Positions 16,490 through 25,192 of a DNA stretch of 54,170 bases are shown one piece after another. The translations under genes and the position numbers were made by a program. Source of the DNA: Planctomycetaceae bacterium (GTDB lineage: Bacteria > Planctomycetota > Phycisphaerae > Sedimentisphaerales > Anaerohalosphaeraceae); NCBI GenBank assembly GCA_021372945.1, contig JAJFTK010000090.1, positions 1-54,170 of the forward strand, written 5' to 3'. The notes under the pieces were generated by a model. It saw nothing but the letters and a program-made list of their open reading frames with translations, searched no databases and was not told the DNA's origin. Position 1 is the first letter of the stretch. The number at the start of each line of letters is the position of its first letter.

Positions 16490-16831
16490 TCAAATGGTCA
16501 GTTCGCAGCCAAGGGCATAAAGAGTGCAGGACGTTAGCAGACCGTTTTGAACATCCGGTAAAGTGGATCCGAATTGAAGCTGCCCCAGAGAACCGCAGGC
16601 AAGAAGCGACGCTTCGTCCGGCCAGAACCCCTTGATGGGCTGAAACTTGCCGCGGCTCTTAAACGGCTGCTGGACGTCAGCCAACAAATGGCTGTCTCGG
16701 GTGATGGAACAGAGGGATGGAGCCGAGGTCCCTTTTTCAGATGTCTCCGGCAAAGCAGTCACGAGCAGGCAATTTGTACAAAGACAGATGGCCAGCGTGA
16801 CGCGAACGCATTGGAACAAAAGGCTGCGCAT
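16490..16831 (-). CDS. Small hypothetical protein with a signal-peptide-like N-terminus
   Basis: A 113-residue frame with a hydrophobic start (SLLFQCVRVTLAICLCTNCLLVTALP) that could be a signal peptide, followed by a low-motif tail with several Cys. A frame of similar length exists on the opposite strand (16574-16939) and lacks any such signal, so this strand is preferred. No family recognised; it may be a degraded gene. Confidence 0.35.
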   Translation of the reverse strand: MRSLLFQCVRVTLAICLCTNCLLVTALPETSEKGTSAPSLCSITRDSHLLADVQQPFKSRGKFQPIKGFWPDEASLLACGSLGQLQFGSTLPDVQNGLLTSCTLYALGCELTI

Positions 16832-16952
16832 ATAACCGTATTATACCCGGTTTGGCCGTCAGGTCAAGTCCAACGGCAAAACGACGCCCTGGAACTTATT
16901 GTTCAACCGATGAAAAGTTGTTTTTTAATCCAAATTTAGTCGTAAAATACAT

Positions 16953-16980
16953 TTGCAATGTCCGGGCTCGCCAGTATAAT
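16953..16980 (+). promoter_or_regulatory. Sigma-70-type promoter of rpsO-pnp
   Basis: TTGCAA at 16953-16958 and a perfect TATAAT at 16975-16980 are separated by 16 bases. Transcription would start near 16987, giving a leader of about 70 bases before the rpsO start, room for S15 autoregulation, though no specific structure was identified. Confidence 0.7.
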
Positions 16981-17058
16981 AGGCGATTTGAAAAATGAGA
17001 CAGAACGTTAGTGAGGCAGGGGCCTCATGCAGGAATTTTGAAAGGACATTGTAAGCGT

Positions 17059-17325
17059 ATGCTTTCCAAAGACAAGAAAGACAAGATCATCAGCGATTTC
17101 AGGCTAAGTACCACGGATACCGGCTCGCCGGAGGTTCAGGTAGCGATTCTCACAAGCCGGATCAACGAATTGACGGAACATCTTAAAACTCATCCCAAGG
17201 ACCATTCCTCACGACGAGGCTTGTTGAAAATGGTCGGTAACCGATCTTCTTTATTGAAGTATGTCAGGAATAACGACATTGCCCGGTACCGCCAGATAAT
17301 TTCGCGTCTCGGCTTGCGTAAGTAG
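17059..17325 (+). CDS. rpsO: 30S ribosomal protein S15
   Basis: An 88-residue S15, a primary 16S rRNA-binding protein of the small subunit platform. Diagnostic segments are [33 protein letters not shown] and [14 protein letters not shown], with the C-terminal LGLRK. The ATG at 17059 gives the universal N-terminus (MLSKDKK), with AAAGGA upstream at 17041-17046; the longer frame from 17011 would add 16 residues not found in the family. It is followed after 83 bases by pnp, the classical rpsO-pnp order. Confidence 0.97.
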   Translation: MLSKDKKDKIISDFRLSTTDTGSPEVQVAILTSRINELTEHLKTHPKDHSSRRGLLKMVGNRSSLLKYVRNNDIARYRQIISRLGLRK

Positions 17326-17329
17326 AAGT

Positions 17330-17356
17330 GATAACGCAATTGCGGCGTTTATCTTT
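17330..17356 (+). terminator. rpsO-pnp intergenic hairpin
   Basis: GATAACGC (17330-17337) pairs with GCGTTTATC (17345-17353) with a single bulged T and a seven-base loop, followed by a short T stretch. In Escherichia coli the rpsO-pnp gap holds a partial terminator and an RNase III cleavage site through which PNPase limits its own expression; this hairpin is in the equivalent place. The equivalence is inferred from position only. Confidence 0.5.
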
Positions 17357-17408
17357 GTGTAATAATTTAGGACAAAATAGGTAAATTTACAAGAAAAGAA
17401 AAGAAGAT

Positions 17409-19517
17409 ATGTTTAATATATTTAAAGTTGAAAAAGAAATCGGCGGCAAACTCTTATCCCTTGAAACCGGCCGCGTAGCCAGACAGGCGCACGGGGCGGT
17501 TATCGCCCGGATGGGCGAGACGATGGTACTTGCTGCGGTTGTGACAGCCGAACCCCGAAGCGAAGAGATCGATTATTTTCCTCTTAGCGTGGATTACCGT
17601 GAAAAATACAGCGCTGCCGGCAAGTTTCCCGGCGGTTTTATCAAACGCGAAGGGCGGCCTTCGACAAAGGAGATCCTTACCGCACGCATGATTGACCGGC
17701 CCATCCGACCGCTCTTTCCGGACGGTTACTTCAACGAAGTGCAGATCATGGTGACCGTCATCAGCGCCGACCACGAATTCGACCCGGACATCCTGGGCAT
17801 GATCGCTTCAAGCGCCGCGCTGTGCATCAGCAAGATCCCCTTCCTTGGACCTCTGGGCGCCGTACGGCTCAGCCGGGTTGACGGCCAATTTGTCATGTTC
17901 CCGACCTACCAGCAGCGTGAGGCAGCGGATTTCAACCTTGTACTCGGAGGCCATCACAAAGCGATCAATATGATCGAGGTCGATGCCCACGAAATTTCTG
18001 AAGCGGCTGCCGCCGATGGCATTCAGCAGGCGCATGACGGCATTAAGCAAGTCTGTACGCTGATCGACGAACTGGCCTCCAAATGCGGCCAGGACAAGGA
18101 ACTGACCCTGTTCGAGCTTGATGCCGACTTGGCGGCCAAACTCGACCAGGAGTACACGCAGCGGCTCAAGAACGCATACCAGATCATCAAGAAGCAGGAG
18201 CGAAACGAATCTCTTTCGGCCCTCTACGATGAAGCAAAAGAGAAATACGTGGATGCCGAAACGCCTGCCTGCACCGCCGTCCAACTCAAGCGGATGTTCG
18301 AACAGATGCAGCAGAAGATCGTTCGCGGGCTGCTGCTGGAAGGCCGACGTCCCGATGGTCGAAAATACGACGAGATCCGCCCGATCGATTGCCAGGTTGG
18401 CATCCTGCCGCGTACGCATGGCTCGGCCCTGTTTACCCGTGGTGAAACCCAGGCGATGGTTTCCTGTACGCTGGGCACGCCGCGCGACGAGCAAATGATC
18501 GATGGTTTGAAGGAAGAATACGGGCAGCGGTTTATGCTGCATTATACGTTCCCGCCGTTTTCCGTCGGTGAGGTGCGGCCCATTCGGGGTCCGGGCCGCC
18601 GCGAGATCGGCCACGGCGCACTTGCCGAAAAGGCGCTGGAACAGGTGCTGCCGGCGCAGGATGGATTCCCATATACCGTGAAGATCAGTTCAGACATTAC
18701 CGAGTCCAACGGCTCCAGCTCGATGGCCTCGGTTTGCGGCGGGACGCTGGCCATGCTGGATGCCGGCGTGCCTATTAAGAACCCAGTGGCCGGCATTTCG
18801 ATCGGCCTGGTCAGCGAAGGCGAGCGGTTCGAACTGCTCACCGACATCATTGGCGACGAGGACCATTTCGGCGACATGGATTTCAAGATTGCCGGAACAC
18901 GCAACGGCATCACCGCCATTCAGTTGGATGTCAAGGCCGAAGGGCTCGATCACCGCATTATGGTCGCCGCGATGGAACGCGCCCGCCAGGCCCGGCTCAA
19001 ACTGCTCGACATCATGCAGAAGACGCTGGCCGAGCCTCGCCCGCAGCTTAGCGAATACGCCCCCAAGATCGTGACGATCAAGATCGATCCGGAGTACATC
19101 GGCAAGGTCATTGGTCCTTCCGGCAAGACCGTCCGTTCCATCCAGGAGCAGACCGGTTCGGTCATCGAGATCGAGGAAGACGGCACCATCAGCATCAGTT
19201 GTGTCGGCGGCAATGGCCACCTGCTGGCCCGCGATATGATCGAATCCATGACCACGCCGCCTCAGGTCGGACGCGTCTACAGGAACGCTAAGGTCGTTTC
19301 CGTCAAGGAATTCGGCGCGTTCGTCGAGATCTCGCCCGGCATCGAGGGCCTTTGCCATGTCAGCGAACTGAGCAAGGAATACGTCAAGAACGTCGAAAGC
19401 GTCGTGAAGGTCGGGGACATCATCCCGGTCAAATTGATCTCGATCGATGAGCAGGGCAGGTTCAAGCTCAGCCGCAAGGCCGCCCTTGCCGAACTCAAAA
19501 ACGAAGAGAAGAAATAA
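17409..19517 (+). CDS. pnp: Polyribonucleotide nucleotidyltransferase (PNPase)
   Basis: A 702-residue exoribonuclease that degrades RNA 3' to 5' with phosphate. Order: first RNase PH domain (about 10-145), helical linker, second RNase PH domain (about 310-540, with GRRPDGRKYDEIRP, GSALFTRGETQA and SSSMASVCGG), KH domain (about 550-610, VIGPSGKTVRSIQEQTG) and S1 domain (about 620-690, AKVVSVKEFGAFVEI). The catalytic segment around DIIGDEDHFGDMDFKIAG is intact. Full length. Ribosome site AAGAAG precedes the ATG. A strong hairpin follows the stop. Confidence 0.97.
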   Translation: MFNIFKVEKEIGGKLLSLETGRVARQAHGAVIARMGETMVLAAVVTAEPRSEEIDYFPLSVDYREKYSAAGKFPGGFIKREGRPSTKEILTARMIDRPIRPLFPDGYFNEVQIMVTVISADHEFDPDILGMIASSAALCISKIPFLGPLGAVRLSRVDGQFVMFPTYQQREAADFNLVLGGHHKAINMIEVDAHEISEAAAADGIQQAHDGIKQVCTLIDELASKCGQDKELTLFELDADLAAKLDQEYTQRLKNAYQIIKKQERNESLSALYDEAKEKYVDAETPACTAVQLKRMFEQMQQKIVRGLLLEGRRPDGRKYDEIRPIDCQVGILPRTHGSALFTRGETQAMVSCTLGTPRDEQMIDGLKEEYGQRFMLHYTFPPFSVGEVRPIRGPGRREIGHGALAEKALEQVLPAQDGFPYTVKISSDITESNGSSSMASVCGGTLAMLDAGVPIKNPVAGISIGLVSEGERFELLTDIIGDEDHFGDMDFKIAGTRNGITAIQLDVKAEGLDHRIMVAAMERARQARLKLLDIMQKTLAEPRPQLSEYAPKIVTIKIDPEYIGKVIGPSGKTVRSIQEQTGSVIEIEEDGTISISCVGGNGHLLARDMIESMTTPPQVGRVYRNAKVVSVKEFGAFVEISPGIEGLCHVSELSKEYVKNVESVVKVGDIIPVKLISIDEQGRFKLSRKAALAELKNEEKK

Positions 19518-19524
19518 GGCAGAT

Positions 19525-19555
19525 CGGCCCGGACCGATCGGTGAGTTCCGGGCCG
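19525..19555 (+). terminator. Intrinsic terminator of pnp
   Basis: CGGCCCGGA (19525-19533) and TCCGGGCCG (19547-19555) form a nine-pair stem, followed by TTTAT. It lies seven bases after the pnp stop and separates it from the cold-shock gene. The T tract is short, so termination may be partial. Confidence 0.7.
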
Positions 19556-19643
19556 TTTATGTGTTCTAAGTTCATAGTGGGTTCACGGCAGAACCCAAAG
19601 GATTTGAAGCGCTAAGGGACTTGCTTCAAGAGGGAGGTTTGCT

Positions 19644-19889
19644 ATGGCGACGGGAACCGTCAAATGGTTTGATCCCCAGAAGGGATTTGGGTTTATCCTG
19701 AACCAATCAGGCGATGATGTGTTTGTTCATTACACGAGCATCGAAGGAGAAGGATTTAGATGCTTGCGTAACGGGCAATGCGTCCAGTACGTGGAAGTCC
19801 AAAGCGCTAAAGGATTGCACGCAAGGATGGTTAAACTGAGTGCAGACGATCCGCGGGATACCGGCCAGGTCGAGCAAAAGATTTTGTAG
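19644..19889 (+). CDS. Cold-shock domain protein
   Basis: An 81-residue CspA-type single-stranded nucleic-acid-binding protein: MATGTVKWFDPQKGFGFI (RNP1 KGFGFI), and RNP2 in the form VFVHYTSI. After residue 65 the tail (LSADDPRDTGQVEQKIL) is longer and more acidic than in CspA. Likely an RNA chaperone. A good GGAGG ribosome site precedes the ATG. The sigma-54 activator gene starts 35 bases later, so the two may be cotranscribed. Confidence 0.9.
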   Translation: MATGTVKWFDPQKGFGFILNQSGDDVFVHYTSIEGEGFRCLRNGQCVQYVEVQSAKGLHARMVKLSADDPRDTGQVEQKIL

Positions 19890-19923
19890 GTCCCCTGAAC
19901 AACGGCTTGAATGCAAATCGAGG

Positions 19924-21279
19924 ATGAGAAAAGACGCTGTCATCTTAATCGTGGAAACGGACACATCCCTGGCGGCGAAACTATCCGCCGCGATCCAAAG
20001 CCGCGGCGGCAAAACGCGTGTGGTTTCTTCGTTTGCCGATGCGCAAAAGATCCTTGAAACCGAATCGCTGGACCTGGTGCTCTGCGCGACACATTTGGAC
20101 AAGGGCAACGACGGACTGGCCGTACTGACCGAGGCGCGGCGGCATCAGCCGGCCTTGCCGATCATCGTCATCAGCAGCACCGCCGATATTAATGTCTGCA
20201 AGGAATCGCTCAAACTCGGCGCTTACGATTACCTCGTTCGGCCGTTCGACATGGATGAACTGATCCGGATGATCGAGCAGGCCGTCCCGCCGAGCTTGGC
20301 GGTGCGGGGCTCTGAAGATTTCGTGTTCGGCGGCGTACTCAGCCGCAATCCCGCCATGCAGGGTGTTTACCGCGTGCTCCGCCGGGTTGCGCCCACCGAT
20401 CTGCCTGTTCTCATCGAAGGCGAATCCGGCACCGGTAAGGAACTGACCGCCCGCGCCATCCATGACAATTCCAATCGCCGCCAGAAGGCCTTTTTCCCGC
20501 TCAACTGCGCCGGCCTCAGCGAAAGTCTTCTTGAAAGCGAACTCTTCGGCCATGTCAAAGGCGCCTTCACCGGCGCCGCCGTCGACCGCAAGGGCCTCTT
20601 TCAAATGGCCGACAAGGGCACGCTCTTTTTGGATGAGATAGGCGACATGCCCCTGGTGATGCAGGCCAAGCTGCTGCGCGTACTAGAGGACGGGCTGGTC
20701 ATGCCGGTAGGGGGCTCGACCCCCATCCGTGTCGATGTCCGCGTCATCAGCGCCACCAACCACGATTTAGCCCAGCTCGTTGAGCAAAAGAAATTCCGGC
20801 AGGACCTGTTCTTTCGCATCAAGGGCGTCAGCGTCACGCTTTCACCGCTTCGCAATCGGCCGCAGGACATCCCCGAGCTGTTCGGCTACTTCCTCAAAGA
20901 GGCCTGCCGCGACATCAATTGCGACATTCACCTCATCACCGAACCGGCCATGCGGGCCCTGATGAATTATTCCTGGCCCGGCAACGTCCGCCAACTGCGC
21001 CACGTAGTACGCACCAGCGTGGTCCTCTGCGACGGCGACACGCTGGACCTGCGCGACCTGCCGCCGGATATCTCCCGCGTTCGCCAATTGCAGGCCCCGA
21101 CCGCTGCGCAGGAAATGCTCGATTTTGGTTCGATGGCGGGCAAATCGCTTTCAGAGGTGGAACGCGAACATATCCGCCGCACGCTCGAACTGACCGGCCA
21201 CAACCGCTCCGAGACCGCCAAGATCCTTCAGATCGGCGAACGCACTCTCTACCGCAAGATCAAAGAATACGGGCTTTGA
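19924..21279 (+). CDS. Sigma-54-dependent regulator with degenerate receiver
   Basis: A 451-residue NtrC-type activator: receiver-like domain (about 5-120), AAA+ domain (about 140-370) and a Fis-type helix-turn-helix (about 410-450). The AAA+ part has Walker A GESGTGKE, the sigma-54-contact loop GAFTGA, Walker B GTLFLDEIGD, and arginine-finger region VRVISATNH; the DNA-binding helix includes HNRSETAKILQIGERTLYRK. In the receiver the phosphoacceptor position is Ala55 (DLVLCATHL) and the conserved Lys is Arg106 (VRPF), so normal phosphorylation seems impossible. The start at 19924 follows GAGG and gives a proper receiver N-terminus; targets unknown. Confidence 0.85.
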   Translation: MRKDAVILIVETDTSLAAKLSAAIQSRGGKTRVVSSFADAQKILETESLDLVLCATHLDKGNDGLAVLTEARRHQPALPIIVISSTADINVCKESLKLGAYDYLVRPFDMDELIRMIEQAVPPSLAVRGSEDFVFGGVLSRNPAMQGVYRVLRRVAPTDLPVLIEGESGTGKELTARAIHDNSNRRQKAFFPLNCAGLSESLLESELFGHVKGAFTGAAVDRKGLFQMADKGTLFLDEIGDMPLVMQAKLLRVLEDGLVMPVGGSTPIRVDVRVISATNHDLAQLVEQKKFRQDLFFRIKGVSVTLSPLRNRPQDIPELFGYFLKEACRDINCDIHLITEPAMRALMNYSWPGNVRQLRHVVRTSVVLCDGDTLDLRDLPPDISRVRQLQAPTAAQEMLDFGSMAGKSLSEVEREHIRRTLELTGHNRSETAKILQIGERTLYRKIKEYGL

Positions 21280-21286
21280 TCTTATT

Positions 21287-22549
21287 TCAGGGTTGCTTCT
21301 GAACATCAATTCCCATCGCTTTGATCAACTGCTCTCGATAATCCGGCCAAAGCTCTTCTGCGTTGATGGACTTTACAAACACTGCCCCTAAACGTGAGCG
21401 GCCCCGGAAATCACATTTGGATGCGCGATCCGAAACAGCGTTGCTATCGGGATTCACGAGAATGGTTACGAGAATGGCTATGCTTTTTTCGGTAGATGCT
21501 TTACGTGCTTGTTTGCCAACCAAGTATATCATTATCACTTCGCCTGATTCCCCTTCGGGTCGTTCAGAAACGTCAAGCAGTCTTCGTGAAAGTCTCCATG
21601 CCTGCGGCAAAACAGTTCGTATGGCTTCCACGCTTTCTTCGAGCGGCGATAGCGGGCCATCTTTTATCTCCATTTCGACAACATTAGACGAAGGTATGCT
21701 CCAATTCTTGAATTGAAAAGAGTACTTGCCAGGTTTTACCAGGTGATATTGCGATCGCATATCGTAGCGATCAACGAGTGTAATGGTTTCATTCGGTTCG
21801 ATACAGGCATCGCTTGCTGCCGTCTGGCTGCTACCGCCGATGAATGGCACGGTTGCACCGGCGGCATCTTTGATGATGAGCGGATCGTTGACCATGTATG
21901 CAGTATTCATATAAAACAACGTCTCTGTGCTAATATTCCTCAGTTGCACGCTGAACAGCATTGGGCGGCCGATAGCAAACTCATTACTGAGGGCTACTAG
22001 ATGAGTTTGCAGGCCGGCCCGATTCTTTTGGTAGTCGACTTCCAATTCCTGGTTAATTTTTTTCGATATCAGCACTGCCTGCTTCATCCAGATATCCAGC
22101 GGCTTTGCGGGAAAATCTGCAACCCATTTCAAATCCTCTCTGATAAGAGATAAATACCATTCGACAGGGTAGCTGTAATCAGTATCTTTCAACTCGATCT
22201 CGTGCCCATATCGTGTAGGTTTATTATTGCGGGAAGCTGTTGTACGAATGCTGAAGCTCGTCAGCGATGTTACTTCACTGAGCGGCAGTACGGTATTGAA
22301 GAAGGCATCAGCCGAATCATACTCGGCGGCTTTGGCTCGGACCTTTGCGGAACAGTATTCCAGTGCCTTATCCCAATCAGCGGCATTCAGTTCAGCGATA
22401 AAGGAGGTGAAGACAGCATTCGGTTCCGGCGGCAGCGACCGATCCACCGCTATGCGTGGACGGGCCGGCGTACTTTCGCTGTTTTCGGCAGCGGAAAGAG
22501 AGATCATCGGCAACAGCGCTGCAATGAAAATTATCTCGAATCGACTCAT
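21287..22549 (-). CDS. Hypothetical secreted protein
   Basis: A 420-residue protein with a signal peptide (IIFIAALLPMISLSAAE, cleavage near residue 21). The first part after it (about 45-130) resembles a small NTF2/SnoaL-like helix-and-sheet domain (FTSFIAELNAADWDKALEYCS), while the middle (about 190-300) looks like a beta-sandwich (FSVQLRNISTETLFYMNTAY, and PGKYSFQFKNWSIPSS). No enzyme motif seen. Convergent with the sigma-54 activator, seven bases apart. Probably exported; no function can be assigned. Confidence 0.7.
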   Translation of the reverse strand: MSRFEIIFIAALLPMISLSAAENSESTPARPRIAVDRSLPPEPNAVFTSFIAELNAADWDKALEYCSAKVRAKAAEYDSADAFFNTVLPLSEVTSLTSFSIRTTASRNNKPTRYGHEIELKDTDYSYPVEWYLSLIREDLKWVADFPAKPLDIWMKQAVLISKKINQELEVDYQKNRAGLQTHLVALSNEFAIGRPMLFSVQLRNISTETLFYMNTAYMVNDPLIIKDAAGATVPFIGGSSQTAASDACIEPNETITLVDRYDMRSQYHLVKPGKYSFQFKNWSIPSSNVVEMEIKDGPLSPLEESVEAIRTVLPQAWRLSRRLLDVSERPEGESGEVIMIYLVGKQARKASTEKSIAILVTILVNPDSNAVSDRASKCDFRGRSRLGAVFVKSINAEELWPDYREQLIKAMGIDVQKQP

Positions 22550-22624
22550 TGCGGTGCCTCCTTTTATCTTATATGAACCAGTACATTCATATTAGACACT
22601 TGAAATTGCCGGAGTGCCACAGAA

Positions 22625-22667
22625 AAAATAAAAAACCTCAGGCTATTGCCTGAGGGTCTTTTCTTTC
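22625..22667. terminator. Bidirectional intrinsic terminator after fusA
   Basis: CCTCAGGC (22636-22643) and GCCTGAGG (22648-22655) form an eight-pair stem with a TATT loop. T-rich sequence follows on the right, and an A-rich tract (22625-22635) on the left gives a U tract when read on the minus strand. It terminates fusA (minus strand) and shields the secreted-protein gene from read-through. AATCTGTGAAAT at about 22684-22695 lies just beyond it. Confidence 0.85.
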
Positions 22668-22705
22668 TTTTTTTCTAACTCTAATCTGTGAAATCTGTGG
22701 TTTCG

Positions 22706-24802
22706 TTACTTCTTCAACTTCTGCTGGGCCTGTTCGCGGCGGTGAAAGATGATCTCTTCTGCGATCTTGACCGGCACCGCTGCGTAGCGGCACATTTCCA
22801 TCGTGAACGTGGCCATGCCTTTGCTGAGACCGCGGACAACCGTGGCGTAGCCGAACATGCTGGCCAGCGGTACCTCCGCCTGGACGACCGTAAAGCTGCC
22901 CTTGTTCTCCGTGCCCATGATAATGCCGCGCCGCGCGTTGAGATCGCCCACGACCGAGCCCTGGAACTCCGTCGGCATCTCGACCTCGACCTTCATGATC
23001 GGCTCAAGCAGACACGGTTTTGCCTTCTTAAAGGCCTCATGGAAGGCAACGCGTGCGCAGATGCGGAAGGCCATCTCGCTGGAATCGACGGCATGATACG
23101 ACCCGTCATCCAGGGCCATCTTGCAGCCGACGATCTCATAGCCTGCCATCGGACCTTTCTTCAAGGCTTCCTGAAAGCCCTTGTTCACGGCGGGGATATA
23201 CTCATTGGGAATGTGCCCGCTGACGATATTATCCTCGAACTCGTACGTTGTCTCGGCTTCCGCGCCCAGCGGGATCAGGCGCCCCACTACGTGTGCATAC
23301 TGGCCCGAGCCGCCGGTCTGTTTTTTGTGCTTGTAGTTGAATTCGGTCTCGATCGTCGGGGCCTCGCGATAGCTGACGTTGGGCTGTCCGACCGTGACTG
23401 CGGCCTTGTACTCACGTTTCATGCGTTCGACATAAACATCCAGATGCAGTTCGCCCATGCCGGCGATGATCGTCTGGCTGGTCTCGGGGTCGGTTGAAAC
23501 GCGGAACGTCGGGTCTTCCTTCATGAACCGGCTCAGCGCCTTGGCCATGCGGTCCTGGTCGGCCGAGCTGGCCGGCGTGATCGAAAGACTGATCACCGCG
23601 TCGGCCACGTAGATGCTTTCCAGCGAATAGTTTACCCCTTCGCCGCAGAGCGTATCGCCGCTGGCGCAATCGACGCCCACCAGCGCCACGATGTCGCCCG
23701 GCCCGGCTTCAGTAACATCCTGCCGGTCATTGGCGTGCATCTTGACGATGCGTCCGATCCGCTGCTTCTTGCCCGTGCGGGCATTGCGGTAGAATTGTCC
23801 CTTATGCAGCGTGCCCTGATAGACGCGCGTATAGCTTAATTGCCCGAATGTCTCGTCGGTGATCTTGAACACCATTGCCACCGCCGGCTCATCCGGGTCG
23901 CCTGCCAGCGGCGTCTCGGTGCCTTCGTTGTCGTGGTCGCGTGCGAAACTGCACCGGTCCAGCGGGCTGGGCAGATACTCACATACCGCGTCCATGACAA
24001 GCTGCACGCCTTTATTGCGGATCGCCGTCCCCATCAGCACCGGCACGATGTCGCGGTTGATGGTCGCTTGACGAATCGTCTGCTTGATCATTGCCGTATC
24101 GACCGGCTTTTCTTCCAGCAGCAGTTCCATCAGCTCATCATCGAACATGCTGATGGCTTCGAGCATCTCGTGCCGCGCTGCGGCGGCAATGTCCTGGTAA
24201 TTGGCGGGAATAGCCGAACGAATAATGGTTTCGCCGTTATCGCCATCAAACGTGACGGCCTCCATGGTGACCAGGTCGATGAGCCCTTCAAAGTCTTCGG
24301 CTTCGCCCATGTTAATTTGAAGCGGCACCACGTTGAGGCCGAGCTTTTCGCGCATGCCCCGGCAGACCTTGTCGGCGTCGGCGCCAACGCGGTCCATCTT
24401 GTTGATGAACGCGATCCGCGGCACGCGGTAACGTTTCATCTGCTGATCGACGGTGAACGACTGGCTCTGCACGCCGCCTACGGCGCACAATACCATGATC
24501 GCGCCATCCAGCACCCGCAGCGATCGTTCCACTTCAACCGTGAAATCCACGTGGCCGGGCGTGTCGATCAGATTGATGACACGGTCCTTCCATTGAACCT
24601 GCGTAGCGGCCGAGGCGATCGTGATGCCGCGTTCCCGCTCCAGTTCCATGAAGTCCATTGTCGCGCCCGCGCCGTCGCGGTGCACCTCCTGCATGCGGTG
24701 AATGCGTCCGGCGTAAAACAGTATCCGCTCGCTGAGCGTTGTCTTGCCCGAATCGATGTGGGCCGAGATCCCAATATTCCTGATTTTATTGATGCGTTTC
24801 AT
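22706..24802 (-). CDS. fusA: Elongation factor G (spd/mitochondrial-type EF-G)
   Basis: A 698-residue translocation GTPase acting on the ribosome. G motifs: G1 AHIDSGKTTLSERILFY, G2 RERGITI, G3 DTPGHVDF, G4 NKMDRVG. Domains II to V follow, with GELHLDVYVERMKREY in domain III and the domain IV loop near GGSGQYAHV. IDSGKTTLSERILFY instead of the usual IDAGKTTTTERILFY is a hallmark of the spdEFG and mtEFG1 group described for spirochaetes, planctomycetes and deltaproteobacteria; subgroup 1 versus 2 was not tested. The gene stands alone rather than in the str operon, with its own promoter, long leader and terminator. Confidence 0.92.
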   Translation of the reverse strand: MKRINKIRNIGISAHIDSGKTTLSERILFYAGRIHRMQEVHRDGAGATMDFMELERERGITIASAATQVQWKDRVINLIDTPGHVDFTVEVERSLRVLDGAIMVLCAVGGVQSQSFTVDQQMKRYRVPRIAFINKMDRVGADADKVCRGMREKLGLNVVPLQINMGEAEDFEGLIDLVTMEAVTFDGDNGETIIRSAIPANYQDIAAAARHEMLEAISMFDDELMELLLEEKPVDTAMIKQTIRQATINRDIVPVLMGTAIRNKGVQLVMDAVCEYLPSPLDRCSFARDHDNEGTETPLAGDPDEPAVAMVFKITDETFGQLSYTRVYQGTLHKGQFYRNARTGKKQRIGRIVKMHANDRQDVTEAGPGDIVALVGVDCASGDTLCGEGVNYSLESIYVADAVISLSITPASSADQDRMAKALSRFMKEDPTFRVSTDPETSQTIIAGMGELHLDVYVERMKREYKAAVTVGQPNVSYREAPTIETEFNYKHKKQTGGSGQYAHVVGRLIPLGAEAETTYEFEDNIVSGHIPNEYIPAVNKGFQEALKKGPMAGYEIVGCKMALDDGSYHAVDSSEMAFRICARVAFHEAFKKAKPCLLEPIMKVEVEMPTEFQGSVVGDLNARRGIIMGTENKGSFTVVQAEVPLASMFGYATVVRGLSKGMATFTMEMCRYAAVPVKIAEEIIFHRREQAQQKLKK

Positions 24803-24839
24803 TTTTCGCTACTGCTCTCTCGTTCTACTCTATCATTAC

Positions 24840-24868
24840 AAAAACCGGCGAACCTTACGGCCCGTCGG
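24840..24868 (-). terminator. Attenuator-like hairpin in the fusA leader
   Basis: On the minus strand CCGACGGGCC, a GTAA loop and GGTTCGCCGG form a ten-base stem with one mismatch and two G-U pairs, followed by TTTTT. It is about 40 bases upstream of the fusA start and about 110 bases downstream of the promoter, the arrangement of a leader attenuator. No known riboswitch was recognised in the leader. Confidence 0.45.
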
Positions 24869-24985
24869 CTGATCAAATCGGCACTGCCAACGTACACGAA
24901 TAGTAATCTCAGCGGCTGTCCTGCCGGGGAGAAGATTACAGGGGGGTAATAGTCTTCTATGCCTCCGTGGATACACGAAACTATT

Positions 24986-25014
24986 ATGATATTAAAAATC
25001 GCTCTTTGGGTCAA
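24986..25014 (-). promoter_or_regulatory. Sigma-70-type promoter of fusA
   Basis: On the minus strand TTGACC (25009-25014 on the plus coordinates) is followed after 17 bases by TATCAT (24986-24991). Transcription would begin near 24979, giving a leader of about 177 bases before the fusA ATG. Confidence 0.7.
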
Positions 25015-25141
25015 CTACATTTTTATTTTTTTCGGAAGGAATTCTGTTCTCAGCACTCCTTTAACTTTGGATTGTCTGTCGGTTTTTTCTTGATTTTTGC
25101 ATTTCGGGATGATACTTTTTGAATGTGAACTCTAGACCGAC

Positions 25142-25168
25142 TGTGATTAGCATAAAAATATAATCACA
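25142..25168. promoter_or_regulatory. Palindromic operator-like site upstream of the GLUG/LamG gene
   Basis: TGTGATTA (25142-25149) and TAATCACA (25161-25168) are perfect inverted arms 11 bases apart. TATAAT at 25159-25164 overlaps the right arm, although no matching -35 box was seen. The ends TGTGA and TCACA resemble CRP/FNR-type half sites but the spacing (17 between them) is too wide for a normal CRP box. Just before the ATG, GGGG and CCCC around AGA (25181-25191) could also fold over the ribosome site. Confidence 0.4.
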
Positions 25169-25192
25169 TTTTAGCCTAAAGGGGAGACCCCC

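Noticed and set aside
16574..16939. Open frame of 121 residues on the plus strand
   Set aside because: It overlaps a minus-strand frame with a signal-peptide-like start, lacks a ribosome site and runs toward the rpsO promoter region. Probably a chance frame.
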